Shown here: one piece after another, positions 51,391 through 60,424 of the stretch
How the letters are laid out: every line of letters begins with the position of its first letter
How positions within the stretch are numbered: position 1 is the stretch's first letter
DNA from: DGNJ01 sp002388905
GTDB lineage: Bacteria; Pseudomonadota; Gammaproteobacteria; Pseudomonadales; Porticoccaceae
Length of the DNA stretch: 64,000 bases
Assembly: GCA_036843405.1 (NCBI GenBank)
Contig: DAITSJ010000002.1
Coordinates: 62,001 to 126,000, forward strand
Direction of reading: 5' to 3'
The notes under the pieces: model-generated
What the model saw: the letters and a program-made list of their open reading frames with translations, nothing else
What the model was told of the DNA's origin: nothing
Database searches by the model: none
Program-made: the position numbers and the translations under genes

Positions 51391-52089
51391 TTGACAACTA
51401 ATACTGCAACGGCCGGCGCCGCCTCCAACCTGAAGGCACCGCACGCATCCAGGAAGCGCAACCCCGGCCGCCCGAGCCTTCAGGAGGGAGAAAAGGCCCT
51501 CAATAATCTGTACAGGGTTGCCATGCACCATTTCCTGCTCAAGGGGCTGGACGGTGCCAACATCCAGACCATCGCCCGGGAAGCGGGCGTCTCCCGCCAG
51601 ATGATTCACAACCGTTTCGGCAGCAAGAAACAGTTTTTCGAGGAGGTGACCCGGAACGTCGAAACCCGGCTCTTCTTCGACGAGATCGATATCGAGCACC
51701 GGGCCGACACTGACGACCCCTACTCGGTGCTCAACTATATCGGTAACGAGATGATGGACCTGTTCCTTTCGCCCGATTACGTGGAAACGTTCCGCATCCT
51801 CAATGTGGTGCTTTCCCAGCATCCGGAAGTGGCCAGACTCCACGCCAGGGCCCAGGACAGGGTCTTCGCCACGATCGGCAAACACCTGCGGGCGGCGGCG
51901 GAGCAACAGAACATCAAAATAGAGAAATCAAAAAAGGCCGGCCGCGACTTTGTTTCCCTCATCTACGGCCTGGCACTGCCCACCATCCAGGGAACCAGCG
52001 AAAGGCCTTCGACCCGCTGGCAGCGGCGGGAGATCCGGGAAATCGTCGACCGCTTCCTGCGCGGGCTGGGCTTCCCGGCACGGGGCTGA
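51391..52089 (+). CDS. TetR/AcrR-family transcriptional regulator
   Basis: A 232-residue protein, apparently starting at TTG at 51391. The helix-turn-helix is at about residues 35-85: ALNNLYRVAMHHFLLKGLDG, IQTIAREAGVSRQMIHNRFGSKKQFFEEV. The N-terminal extension contains Arg/Lys-rich HASRKRNPGRPSL, common in this family. It overlaps closely with the APH-like gene (4 bases to its ATG), so it may control its own operon with that kinase. Confidence 0.88.
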   Translation: MTTNTATAGAASNLKAPHASRKRNPGRPSLQEGEKALNNLYRVAMHHFLLKGLDGANIQTIAREAGVSRQMIHNRFGSKKQFFEEVTRNVETRLFFDEIDIEHRADTDDPYSVLNYIGNEMMDLFLSPDYVETFRILNVVLSQHPEVARLHARAQDRVFATIGKHLRAAAEQQNIKIEKSKKAGRDFVSLIYGLALPTIQGTSERPSTRWQRREIREIVDRFLRGLGFPARG

Positions 52090-52093
52090 ACCC

Positions 52094-53212
52094 ATGGCGG
52101 CCCGGTCATCCAACGACGCGGAACTGAGTGCCCGGCTGGCCCCCTGGCTGGCACGGGCCCTCGGCACAGACCCGGACAGCCTGACCATCCCGGTCATCGA
52201 CCGCTCGCTCACCGCCGGTTTCTCCGCTGAAACCATTCTCTTCGAAGCGGCCTGGCATGAGAGGCGACCGATACAAAAGCCTTTCGTGCTGCGCCGGCAA
52301 CTGGCGGGACAGGACCTGCTGCCCACCCCCACCCTCAAACACCAGTGGAATGCCATGGCCGCCATGGCGAGATTCCCTCACATTCCCGTCCCCGGCCTGG
52401 TGGGCATCGACGAAACCGGCCAGGTTCTGGGGGACCCTTTCCTGGTAATGGAACGCCTGCCCGGCAAGGTGCTGCCGGTCAAGCCCAATTATAATGTCAG
52501 TGGGTGGCTGCACGACCTGCCCGAAAGCGAGCGCAAGCGGGTGTGGCTCAACGCCGTTCGCGCCATTGCCCGGGTCAACCGCCTGGACTGGCGCGACGGT
52601 TTCCAGTGCCTGAATCCCGTGCCGGGGCGCGAACCCGGCCTGGATACCTACCTGGAATGGCTGGAAAGCTGGGTGCGCTGGGCGGTGGGCGAACGGCAAA
52701 ACCCCATCTGCGACGCCGCCCTGGACTACCTGAAAGGAAACAGGCCCGCCAATCAACCGGTGGATGTCCTCTGGGGCGACCCCAACTCATCCAACATGCT
52801 GTTCAGCGACCGAGGCGATGTCACCGGGTTGCTGGATTGGGAATTCGCCTCCCTGGGCCCCGGGGAAATCGACCTGGCCTGGTGGATGATGTTCGACGAA
52901 TTGCTCAGTGCCGGCAACGGCCTGCCCAGGCTGGCGGGATTGCCCGAGCGCGAGGAAATCATTGCCGTTTACTCGCAAGCCCTGGGGCGGCCGGTGGTGG
53001 CCATGGAATACTATGACATTCTTGTCTGGCTGCGCATGGCCATCGCCAACATGCGCCTGGTGGACCGGCAGGTGGAACGGGGCCGATTCAAGGCGGACAA
53101 CGATGCCTGGCTCTACACACCGCCGGCGGTGACACTGGCACGCCGCCTGGGCATGGACGATATCGAAGTCAGCGAGGATTTTATGGCGTTTATCACCCTG
53201 CTCACCGGCTGA
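52094..53212 (+). CDS. Aminoglycoside-phosphotransferase-like kinase (APH family)
   Basis: The start is set at the ATG at 52094, 5 bases after the TetR stop; 372 residues. The kinase-like fold shows VLRRQLAGQDL in the N-lobe, DVLWGDPNSSNMLF as the catalytic loop (the usual HGD is WGD here, with Asp kept), and LLDWEFASLGPGEIDLAWW as the metal-binding segment. Relatives near acyl-CoA dehydrogenase and CoA-ligase genes (ACAD10/11-like group) phosphorylate hydroxyacyl-CoA substrates. It is unlikely to be an antibiotic-resistance gene in this context. Confidence 0.88.
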   Translation: MAARSSNDAELSARLAPWLARALGTDPDSLTIPVIDRSLTAGFSAETILFEAAWHERRPIQKPFVLRRQLAGQDLLPTPTLKHQWNAMAAMARFPHIPVPGLVGIDETGQVLGDPFLVMERLPGKVLPVKPNYNVSGWLHDLPESERKRVWLNAVRAIARVNRLDWRDGFQCLNPVPGREPGLDTYLEWLESWVRWAVGERQNPICDAALDYLKGNRPANQPVDVLWGDPNSSNMLFSDRGDVTGLLDWEFASLGPGEIDLAWWMMFDELLSAGNGLPRLAGLPEREEIIAVYSQALGRPVVAMEYYDILVWLRMAIANMRLVDRQVERGRFKADNDAWLYTPPAVTLARRLGMDDIEVSEDFMAFITLLTG

Positions 53213-53227
53213 TTCCGCTCTGTCCTT

Positions 53228-53683
53228 TCAGAACGTTTGCAGATGCAGCCGCGTCAGCTTGAGGGAGGTGATCTGCCAGCGGCCATCGCGACATTCATAG
53301 CTCTCGTGATAGTGCCCGTAGCCGTGAAGCGTAGTAACGCCGGGCACGGGCGAGTTGACACCCTCGGGCCAGATAACCACGTCAGACATGGCCCAGACAG
53401 CCTTTGCGCTGGTCTCCGAAATAAGTTCGATCTCCGGTGCATGGACCTGGTGCACAGTAATCGCCTCCCCCACGAAGCCCCGGACCTGGGCCACTACCTT
53501 GTCGCGGCCCCGGGTTACGGGATCACCGATATCCGGGGAAACATCGTCGCTGCAATCCATGACAATATCGTCGGCGAAAACCTCCGCCCACTGGTCCCAC
53601 TGCTTGGTGTCCATGAACCGACAGTAGCGGGCCTTCAACTCCTGAACGGCCTTGCAGACTTCAAATTGGATGGCGGATTCCAT
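53228..53683 (-). CDS. NTF2-like (SnoaL-type) protein
   Basis: A 151-residue NTF2-fold protein: AVQELKARYCRFMDTKQWDQWAEVFADDIVMDCSDD, VHQVHAPEIELISETSAKAVWAMSDVV, and YGHYHESYECRDGRWQITSLKLTRL. It resembles SnoaL_4-type proteins found in degradation clusters. It is convergent with the APH-like gene, 15 bases apart, and lies between it and the TonB receptors. The function (isomerase, dehydratase or binding protein) is not known. Confidence 0.85.
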   Translation of the reverse strand: MESAIQFEVCKAVQELKARYCRFMDTKQWDQWAEVFADDIVMDCSDDVSPDIGDPVTRGRDKVVAQVRGFVGEAITVHQVHAPEIELISETSAKAVWAMSDVVIWPEGVNSPVPGVTTLHGYGHYHESYECRDGRWQITSLKLTRLHLQTF

Positions 53684-53860
53684 AGGGCTTTCCTCTCATA
53701 TTCGGGGGTTGGGTTGTACCGGCTCGTTTAACGCAATCCATTGAAAGACAGAATCAACGGGATCAGAGTCATCAAACGAATGACCCAAGACCATCAAGAT
53801 GGCGACTGGCTCTTCCTCTCGATCGAGGCGGCGTTTCCCGGCCGACCGTACTTAAGCAAT

Positions 53861-53909
53861 AAAAAAGCGGGTTATCCGTGGCTGCCCGAGACAGCACCGA
53901 ATAACCCGC
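53861..53909 (-). terminator. Intrinsic terminator after the first TonB receptor gene
   Basis: GCGGGTTAT (53867-53875) pairs with ATAACCCGC (53901-53909); the loop can form an inner GCTG/CAGC stem. On the minus strand six T follow (A-run 53861-53866). Confidence 0.82.
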
Positions 53910-53946
53910 CCGTTTAGAGTCATTGACTCGGGTTCAGACCCGGCAA

Positions 53947-56415
53947 TTACCAGTTGTATTTAACGGAAGCGCCGTAAGTGCGTGGTGCACCGTTATAACG
54001 AAGTGCGGTACCGAAAGCGTTCCAGAAATTGGCTACGCTCGTGTAGTACTCTTCGTCCGCCAGGTTTTTGCCCCAAAGGCTGAACTCCCAGTGACCGTCG
54101 TTGCTTCGCAACGTGGCCCGCGCATTGATCAGGTCGTACTCGGGCACGGAGTTCCACTGTTGCTCTTCACGCTGATTCGCCTGTACGGCAGCGGATTCGA
54201 AGGGATTGACAGTGTTGTCCTGGAACCAGGTTTCGTCGACCCAGTAGTAATCCACATGCAGATCCAGTTCACCCAGGTCTGTGTAGAAAGTCTGGGTCGC
54301 AGCGATGCTGTAAGTCAGCTCGGGGGCATGAACGGGGTTCTCGTCACTCCTGTCCACCGTCACAAGATCACCGGCATTAGGGCCGCTGGTGACCAGTTCG
54401 AGAGAACTGTACTTCTCGTACTCAACATCCAGTATGGACACGCTGGCATTGATATTCATGCCGTCCCAGGGCAGCCAGGTCAGCTCGAACTCAGCGCCCT
54501 CGGTCTGGGATTTACCCGCGTTGCGGATAAACTGGACAGGCTGGTTATCCACTGCAATGTTAATCAGACGTTGCTGATCGGTGGCCTTCATGTAGAAAAA
54601 GGCACCATTGAAGCGAACCCTGCCATCAAACAGATCCGACTTGAAGCCCACTTCCACATCCTTGACCTGCTCGGGGTCAAAAGAAGGGTTGCTGGAGGAG
54701 CGGAAGTTCCAGCCACCGGCCATGGAAGCGCCGCTGGTCTTGGCGTACAGGAACAGGTTGTCCGAGTACTGGTAATCCAGGCTCACTACCCAGGCCGGGT
54801 ACTCGAACTTGGCGTTCTGGGTCCGTTCGCAGGGGCCGCCCGGAATATCCCGGTCAGCGGCCTCGATCTTGCACTGCGCCGGAACCAGTTGGCCGCTTTC
54901 GGGGTTTTCGCTGAAGATCCTGGTCTCCCGCTCGTCCCAGGTATAGCGGAACCCGAGTGTACCGCGCAGCTTTTCGGTAAAGCTGTAGTTGGCTTGCGCG
55001 AAGGCCCCGTAGGAAATATTTTCATGGACCGCATCGTTGGTGCTCAGGGCCATGAAAGGAGCGATCAGCTCCAGGGGCACACCCGTTACCGGTGCACCGG
55101 ACTGGATCAGGGCCGAGGCAAAATCACGGCCGAACCGGTTAACGGAAAAATCCCCGCTGTCTTCGGTGAAATAATAGAGGCCGGTTATCCAGTCCAGGTC
55201 GTCGTTGACGGACCCGCTCAGCTGGAATTCCTGGCTCCACTGCTCCTGGTCCCATTCACTGTGGAAAGTCAGCAGGGACACGGGCAGGCCGTCCAGGTCC
55301 ACCGTACCTGTAGAGGTAGCCTCCCGATAAGCGGTGATGGATTTCAGGGCAAGACTTCCACCCAGATCGAAATCCAGTGTCAGGTATGCACCCTTGTTTT
55401 CATTGGTGGATTCGGGATCTGCCAGCCTGGAATCGGGGGGTACGGTGTTCAACGAGGAGCGGTCCGCATTCCAGTAGGTATCTTCCTGATCCTGCTGGGC
55501 CAGAAACGCCTGGGGATCAAACCCGATACCGTTTGGAATGCCAAAGGCGGCATTGCCGGAAAAAATCGCACCCACGAGACCACCAGCAGCCCCCGGGTTA
55601 ATACCGACCACCTGACTCCGCTGACCGGAGTCTTCATACTCGCTCCAGTCCAGGCCCAGCGTGGCTGTAAAGTTCCGATCGAGCGGCTGCCACTGGAGCT
55701 TGGCGCGCACGTAGGTGTTTTCCTCTACTGCAGCCGCTTCCTGATCGAGGCCGTTCCAGACAAACCCGTTAGGGTCGCTATAGCCCACATAATCGCCATA
55801 GCCATCACGCTCGTTGTAACGGACGGCGAAACGAGCGCCCAGCTCCTCACCCATGATCGGCACATTCAACACACCTTCGAAGCGACGGTGCTCGTAATTG
55901 CCAATCTCGATCTTGCCGTAACCCCCGAACTCGCCGGTGGGATCGTTGGTTTTGATATTCAGGGCACCGCCGGTGGTGTTACGGCCGAAAAGAGTACCCT
56001 GGGGCCCGCGCAGGACTTCCGCCTGGGAGACATCGAACATATCCACGTTGCCGCCGGTGGGGCGGGCCAGGTAGACACCGTCGACGTAGGTGGCCACTGC
56101 GGGGTCGGTACCGCCGCTGGGAGAGACCTGGGCATTACCCCGGATGGAGAGGAAAATCAGTGCGGAGGAACCCGTACCACCGCTCATAATTGAGAGGCTG
56201 GGGGCCGAGCGGCGAAGGTCGTCGATTTTGGTGACCTGGGCCTTGATCAGCATTTCCTCGCTCAGGGCGGTGACCGCCACTGGCGTGGACTGCAGACTCT
56301 CCTGGGCCTTACGGGCGGTAACGACAACTTCCTCGATCTGGGACAGGGCTGGCGCAGCCATCCCTGCAACGGCCGCGGACAGGGCCGTGGATATAAGTGT
56401 GCGTTTCAGTAACAT
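53947..56415 (-). CDS. TonB-dependent receptor
   Basis: An 822-residue outer-membrane receptor from the ATG at 56415. A signal peptide (about residues 1-24) is followed by the TonB-box-like IEEVVVTARKAQESLQ. The plug contains DVSQAEVLRGPQGTLFGRNTTGGALNIKT. The barrel ends YGASVKYNW with a terminal aromatic residue. It imports a large or scarce substrate using TonB energy. It is adjacent to a paralogue (56811-59306), with the same ending. Sterols, siderophores and aromatic compounds are known cargoes in this group; no specificity is readable. Confidence 0.93.
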   Translation of the reverse strand: MLLKRTLISTALSAAVAGMAAPALSQIEEVVVTARKAQESLQSTPVAVTALSEEMLIKAQVTKIDDLRRSAPSLSIMSGGTGSSALIFLSIRGNAQVSPSGGTDPAVATYVDGVYLARPTGGNVDMFDVSQAEVLRGPQGTLFGRNTTGGALNIKTNDPTGEFGGYGKIEIGNYEHRRFEGVLNVPIMGEELGARFAVRYNERDGYGDYVGYSDPNGFVWNGLDQEAAAVEENTYVRAKLQWQPLDRNFTATLGLDWSEYEDSGQRSQVVGINPGAAGGLVGAIFSGNAAFGIPNGIGFDPQAFLAQQDQEDTYWNADRSSLNTVPPDSRLADPESTNENKGAYLTLDFDLGGSLALKSITAYREATSTGTVDLDGLPVSLLTFHSEWDQEQWSQEFQLSGSVNDDLDWITGLYYFTEDSGDFSVNRFGRDFASALIQSGAPVTGVPLELIAPFMALSTNDAVHENISYGAFAQANYSFTEKLRGTLGFRYTWDERETRIFSENPESGQLVPAQCKIEAADRDIPGGPCERTQNAKFEYPAWVVSLDYQYSDNLFLYAKTSGASMAGGWNFRSSSNPSFDPEQVKDVEVGFKSDLFDGRVRFNGAFFYMKATDQQRLINIAVDNQPVQFIRNAGKSQTEGAEFELTWLPWDGMNINASVSILDVEYEKYSSLELVTSGPNAGDLVTVDRSDENPVHAPELTYSIAATQTFYTDLGELDLHVDYYWVDETWFQDNTVNPFESAAVQANQREEQQWNSVPEYDLINARATLRSNDGHWEFSLWGKNLADEEYYTSVANFWNAFGTALRYNGAPRTYGASVKYNW

Positions 56416-56810
56416 GCTTCCTTCTCCCGGAGCTAAAGTTTCTTTTTCCAAGCTCGCGCAACACGCGCTTCTTTAATAGATAAGCATGCCAAGAACAACC
56501 AGTGGTTACCCGGTCGGGCCGGGTGCCGGGGCACAAAAGAGAAGAATACCGGTCGACACCAGATTGCCATCGACCACCCCCCTCTTTAAGTCACTGTCTT
56601 GTTTTGCTTATCGGCGCCACTTTATGCCTTTAAAAAGCTGACTGTCAACCATTTTGTTACCCCATGCAACTCGTCAATGCAGGCACTTTAATAATACAGC
56701 CTATAAGAGCGGTGACCGGGCACCGCACTGTTTTCAAGGCTGTTAATGTCAGCGCATAAAAAAGGCGGGAGCCCAGAGGCCCCCGCCAGGCGTCCGGATA
56801 ACCCGAAACG
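56416..56810. other. Intergenic region between the two TonB receptor genes
   Basis: No gene is supported. It holds the promoter of the receptor to the left and the terminator of the receptor to the right. The sequence is AT-rich at 56580-56660. Confidence 0.45.
56758..56787 (-). terminator. Intrinsic terminator after the second TonB receptor gene
   Basis: GGCGGG (56764-56769) pairs with CCCGCC (56782-56787) around a small loop with further GCC/GGC pairing. On the minus strand six T follow (A-run 56758-56763). Confidence 0.7.
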
Positions 56811-59306
56811 CTACCAGTTGTACTTGACGGACGCGCCGTAGGTGCGCGGCTCGCCGTAATACTGCATAGCGGTACCGACACTGGCAAAGAAGTTTGACAG
56901 CCCGGTGAAGTACACCTTGTCGGTCAGGTTCCTGCCCCAGAGGCTGAACTCCCAGTGGCCATCAAAGGTGCGCAGGGTCGCCTTGGCATTGAGCAGGCCG
57001 TAGCTGTCTATGGAGTTGTGTTTCTTGCGCTCCCGCTGCTGGGCCTGGAAGGCGGCGCTTTCGCCGGGGCGAACCGTATCGTCCTGGAACCAGGTCTCAT
57101 CCACCCAGTAATAGTCCCCGTGCAGTTCCAGTTCACCCAGTTGCGTGTCCAGGACCTGGGTTGCCGCCAGGCTGAAGGTCATTTCGGGTGCCTGGGGCAT
57201 CTCCTCGCCGGAGTGATCCACCAGGACCGCCTGACCTGCATTGGGGCCCGTCTCGATCCCTTCCAGCACTTCATACTCATCGTACTCGGCTTCCAGGAAA
57301 GCCAGGCTGCTGTTGATGGTCATGCCATCCCAGGGAAGCCAGGTCAACTCGAACTCCGCACCATAAGCGGTGGACTGGCCGGCATTAGTGACGAACTGGG
57401 TCGTCGTCTGGTTGGCACGGTCAAACTCGTTGACGATCCGCTGCTGGTCGTCGTACCAGACATGGAAGAAAGCGCCGTTGAAACGGACCCGGCCATCGAA
57501 CAGATCGGACTTGAAGCCCAGTTCCACATCCATCGCGTCCTCCGGCTCGAAGGCCGGCACGTCGATGGTCCGGACATTCCAGCCACCGGCCATGGAAGCG
57601 CCGCTGGTCTTGGCGTAGAGGAACAGGTTCTCGCTGTACTGGTAGTCAAGACCCAGCACCCAGGCGGGATACTCGAAATCCTCTTCGTCGGTCTTCCGGC
57701 AGACGCCGGGATTGTCGCGCAGATTCGGCGGTATCTTGCACAGCGCCAGGGACAGAACGTCTGAATTGACCTGGCCCGGCTCGTAGTTGGTGCTGGTGTT
57801 GACCACTTCCCGTGTATCCTCGGTCCAGCGCAGGCCGGCGGTGCCACGCAGCGCGTCGGTAAAGTGGTAGTTGGCCTGGATAAAAATCCCCTTGGAGGTA
57901 TTCTCGCCCACACCGTCATTGGTGCTTCTCTGGCCGATACCAACAGTCGTGGCGACGCTTTCCAGCGGCAACCCGATATAGGTGCTCGGTGAGGTGCCGG
58001 GAACACCGTCGATCAGCGGCAACACGAAGGGCCAGTCCCCGCCGAACCGGGATACGGAGAAGTCCGTGGTATCTTCCACGAAGTAATAGAGTCCGGTCGT
58101 CCAGTCCAGATCGCCCCAGCTGCCGCTCAACTGGAATTCCTGGCTCCACTGTTGCTGGTCCCATTCACTGTAGAACGTCAACAGGTTGACCGGCAGGCCG
58201 TCCAGGTCCACGGCACCGGTGGAGAGGGTTTCCCGATAGGCGGTAATGGATTTGAGGTCGTAATCGCCCAGTTGGACGTCAACGTCCAGGTAAGCACCGG
58301 AAATCTTGTTGGTGGACTGGGGGTTGTCCATTCTCGGATCCCAGTTGGCGTCGGGGTTCATGGACGAGTTATCCATGCTCCAGTAGGCGTCGTGGTCACT
58401 CTGCTGGGCCAGGAAACGATCGGGATTGAACCCGGTTCCCAGAAAGAAAGAGCCGATAAATCCGTCGAGGCCATCGGGGTTAATCGCGGTGACCCTTGTC
58501 CGTTGCCCGGTATCCCGGAACTCGCCCCAGTCGGCGCCGAAGGTGGCGGTAAAATTCCGGTCCGCCGGCGCCCAGCGCAGCTTGAAACGACCGTACATAT
58601 TTTCTTCAACGGCCTCTGCATCCTGATCGAACCCGCTCCAGGTGAAATCGTTCAGGAAATTCGAATCGTTATAGCCTTTGTAATCGCCGTAACCGTCATG
58701 CTCGTTGTAGCGGTAGGCAAAGCGCATGGCCAGTTCGTCGCCGTCGATGGGGACATTGAGAACACCCTCGAAACGACGGTGGTCGTAATTGCCGGTCTCG
58801 ACCTTGGCGTAGCCCTCGAATTCGCCGGTGGGGTCATTGGTCTTGATATTGAGTGCGCCGCCGGTGGTATTCCGGCCGAACAGAGTGCCCTGGGGGCCAC
58901 GCAGAATCTCAGCCCGCTGCACGTCGAACATGTCCACATTGCCGCCAGTGGGGCGTGCGTAGTAGACGCCGTCAATATAGGTACCCACCGCCGCGTCGGC
59001 CAGGCCGCCGGGAGAAACCTGGGCCGCGCCCCGGATGGCGATAAAGATCAGGGCCGAGGAACCCGTACCTCCGGACAATATGGAAAGGTTGGGAGCGGAT
59101 TTCTTCAGATCGGCGATCTCGGTGACCTGGGCATTGATCAGCATCTCCTCGGTCATCGCCGATACGGCGACCGGCGTTTGCTGCAGGCTCTCTTCCGCCT
59201 TACGAGCGGTGACTACGACTTCCTCGATTTGAGCGAAAGAAGGCGCCGCCATACCCGCGCAGGCTGCGGATAACGCGGTGGCCAGCAAAGTACGTTTTAT
59301 TTGCAT
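56811..59306 (-). CDS. TonB-dependent receptor (paralogue of the neighbour)
   Basis: An 831-residue receptor. Signal peptide at residues 1-25 (AAPSFAQ), the TonB-box-like IEEVVVTARKAEESLQ, plug segment DVQRAEILRGPQGTLFGRN, and barrel ending YGASVKYNW. The plug and the middle segment DLYYAKTSGASMAGGW-type region are nearly the same as in the receptor to the left, while the loops differ. This points to tandem duplication followed by specialisation. GGGAG precedes the start at a normal distance. The substrate is unknown. Confidence 0.93.
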   Translation of the reverse strand: MQIKRTLLATALSAACAGMAAPSFAQIEEVVVTARKAEESLQQTPVAVSAMTEEMLINAQVTEIADLKKSAPNLSILSGGTGSSALIFIAIRGAAQVSPGGLADAAVGTYIDGVYYARPTGGNVDMFDVQRAEILRGPQGTLFGRNTTGGALNIKTNDPTGEFEGYAKVETGNYDHRRFEGVLNVPIDGDELAMRFAYRYNEHDGYGDYKGYNDSNFLNDFTWSGFDQDAEAVEENMYGRFKLRWAPADRNFTATFGADWGEFRDTGQRTRVTAINPDGLDGFIGSFFLGTGFNPDRFLAQQSDHDAYWSMDNSSMNPDANWDPRMDNPQSTNKISGAYLDVDVQLGDYDLKSITAYRETLSTGAVDLDGLPVNLLTFYSEWDQQQWSQEFQLSGSWGDLDWTTGLYYFVEDTTDFSVSRFGGDWPFVLPLIDGVPGTSPSTYIGLPLESVATTVGIGQRSTNDGVGENTSKGIFIQANYHFTDALRGTAGLRWTEDTREVVNTSTNYEPGQVNSDVLSLALCKIPPNLRDNPGVCRKTDEEDFEYPAWVLGLDYQYSENLFLYAKTSGASMAGGWNVRTIDVPAFEPEDAMDVELGFKSDLFDGRVRFNGAFFHVWYDDQQRIVNEFDRANQTTTQFVTNAGQSTAYGAEFELTWLPWDGMTINSSLAFLEAEYDEYEVLEGIETGPNAGQAVLVDHSGEEMPQAPEMTFSLAATQVLDTQLGELELHGDYYWVDETWFQDDTVRPGESAAFQAQQRERKKHNSIDSYGLLNAKATLRTFDGHWEFSLWGRNLTDKVYFTGLSNFFASVGTAMQYYGEPRTYGASVKYNW

Positions 59307-59589
59307 AGAATTAACTCCCTCCCAATGGCTGGGCTTGTTGTCTACAGTGTGGTTTTTTAACGTTGGTCTTTGTGGGGAAGAAACCCCGGACCCGGACTTG
59401 CGGATAACGCAATTGTGGAGCGATGTCCCTGCTGAAGAGATACAACCATTTTCTCTTTTCCCGATTAAAGCTGTTGGTGCTTGTCTGTTAAGATACTGTT
59501 AAAAGCTCTCTTGCTTAAAAGTTCTCTTACTCTTGCTGCCCATGTGCCGGCAGAGCGGGCCCATTAAAGCACCCGCATCCATATCCCTC

Positions 59590-60138
59590 TCAGGCGGGAT
59601 TACGCAGCCGCTCGTAAAGTTCTTCGGAGGGCACCTCGCAGACACTGCCGATTCCCAGGGCTTTGAGGGTATGGCCGGCGCCGAGCCAGCAGCCGTTGAA
59701 AAAGCAAAGATCGCCGATCTCCCGCTCCGAAAAGTGACCATGGAGCTCATTCCAGAAGGCATCGTCGCCATTAAGGTTTTCGATGTCGTGAGCGAACCGG
59801 TCGGAGAAACGGATTGCCAGCCTTTCCCGCTCGCTGAAGCCCTCCCAGTCGAAATTGCGGTCAAGGGCGTTCTGGTAAAATGCTTCGGGAATTTCCTCAT
59901 CGCAAAACCCCGGATAGTCGCGCCACATACGCATGCTGTTGCAAACCGGGCAGCCCATCATCGCTGTCATCAAAATGCGCATGCCCTCCCGTTCCCGGGG
60001 GGTCAGGGTGGTGTCCTGGTTGGTATAGACCGCCTTGAACATCTGCTGGCGAACCGCGAGCAGGCTGTCCGTTCCCAGGCGATTGAGAATATAGTCAAGC
60101 GGTGCATCATCGCCGGGAATATCGACTCGGTACGGCAT
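59590..60138 (-). CDS. Carboxymuconolactone decarboxylase / AhpD-like protein
   Basis: A 182-residue helical protein. The CMD-like core includes TPREREGMRILMTAMMGCPVCNSM with Cys63 and Cys66 (CPVC), the redox-active pair of AhpD-like members, and FSERERLAIRFSDRFAHD with its conserved acids. CMD-family proteins decarboxylate protocatechuate intermediates or act in peroxide reduction. The Cys pair favours the redox type. It stands alone between the TonB receptor and an SDR, on the same strand. Confidence 0.85.
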   Translation of the reverse strand: MPYRVDIPGDDAPLDYILNRLGTDSLLAVRQQMFKAVYTNQDTTLTPREREGMRILMTAMMGCPVCNSMRMWRDYPGFCDEEIPEAFYQNALDRNFDWEGFSERERLAIRFSDRFAHDIENLNGDDAFWNELHGHFSEREIGDLCFFNGCWLGAGHTLKALGIGSVCEVPSEELYERLRNPA

Positions 60139-60424
60139 GGCGGCCTCCGGCTTAATCTGGTGTCATGGCTTTATTTTGACGGCCTTGGCCGTCTTTTCCG
60201 GAAACCCCTCGTAGTGAAAGGTTTCCTACCCCCCTCTGGCGCTCGTACGCCCCCTCGCTTGCTCTCGCTTCGGATAGACACACGGGCAATTGCTTACAAG
60301 CAATTTCTATTGTCAGAATTATGAACGATTTAGCAAATTATGCAAGCCATAAGGCGCTGCACACAATATTAAATCGCATATGCGCCGGATCGAGTACCTG
60401 TCGCCATGGGCAACACCCGCTCCT

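Noticed and set aside
52094..53212. Antibiotic-resistance aminoglycoside phosphotransferase
   Set aside because: The kinase fold is shared, but the WGD loop, length and catabolic context match the acyl-CoA-associated APH group rather than resistance enzymes.
53923..56193. A 756-codon open frame on the plus strand, antisense to the first TonB receptor
   Set aside because: High GC opens long antisense frames. The product has no domain resemblance and the minus strand carries a complete TonB receptor.
60178..60197. GACGGCCTTGGCCGTC with TTTT as a terminator
   Set aside because: Nothing on the plus strand ends there, the loop is very small, and on the minus strand there is no T-run.
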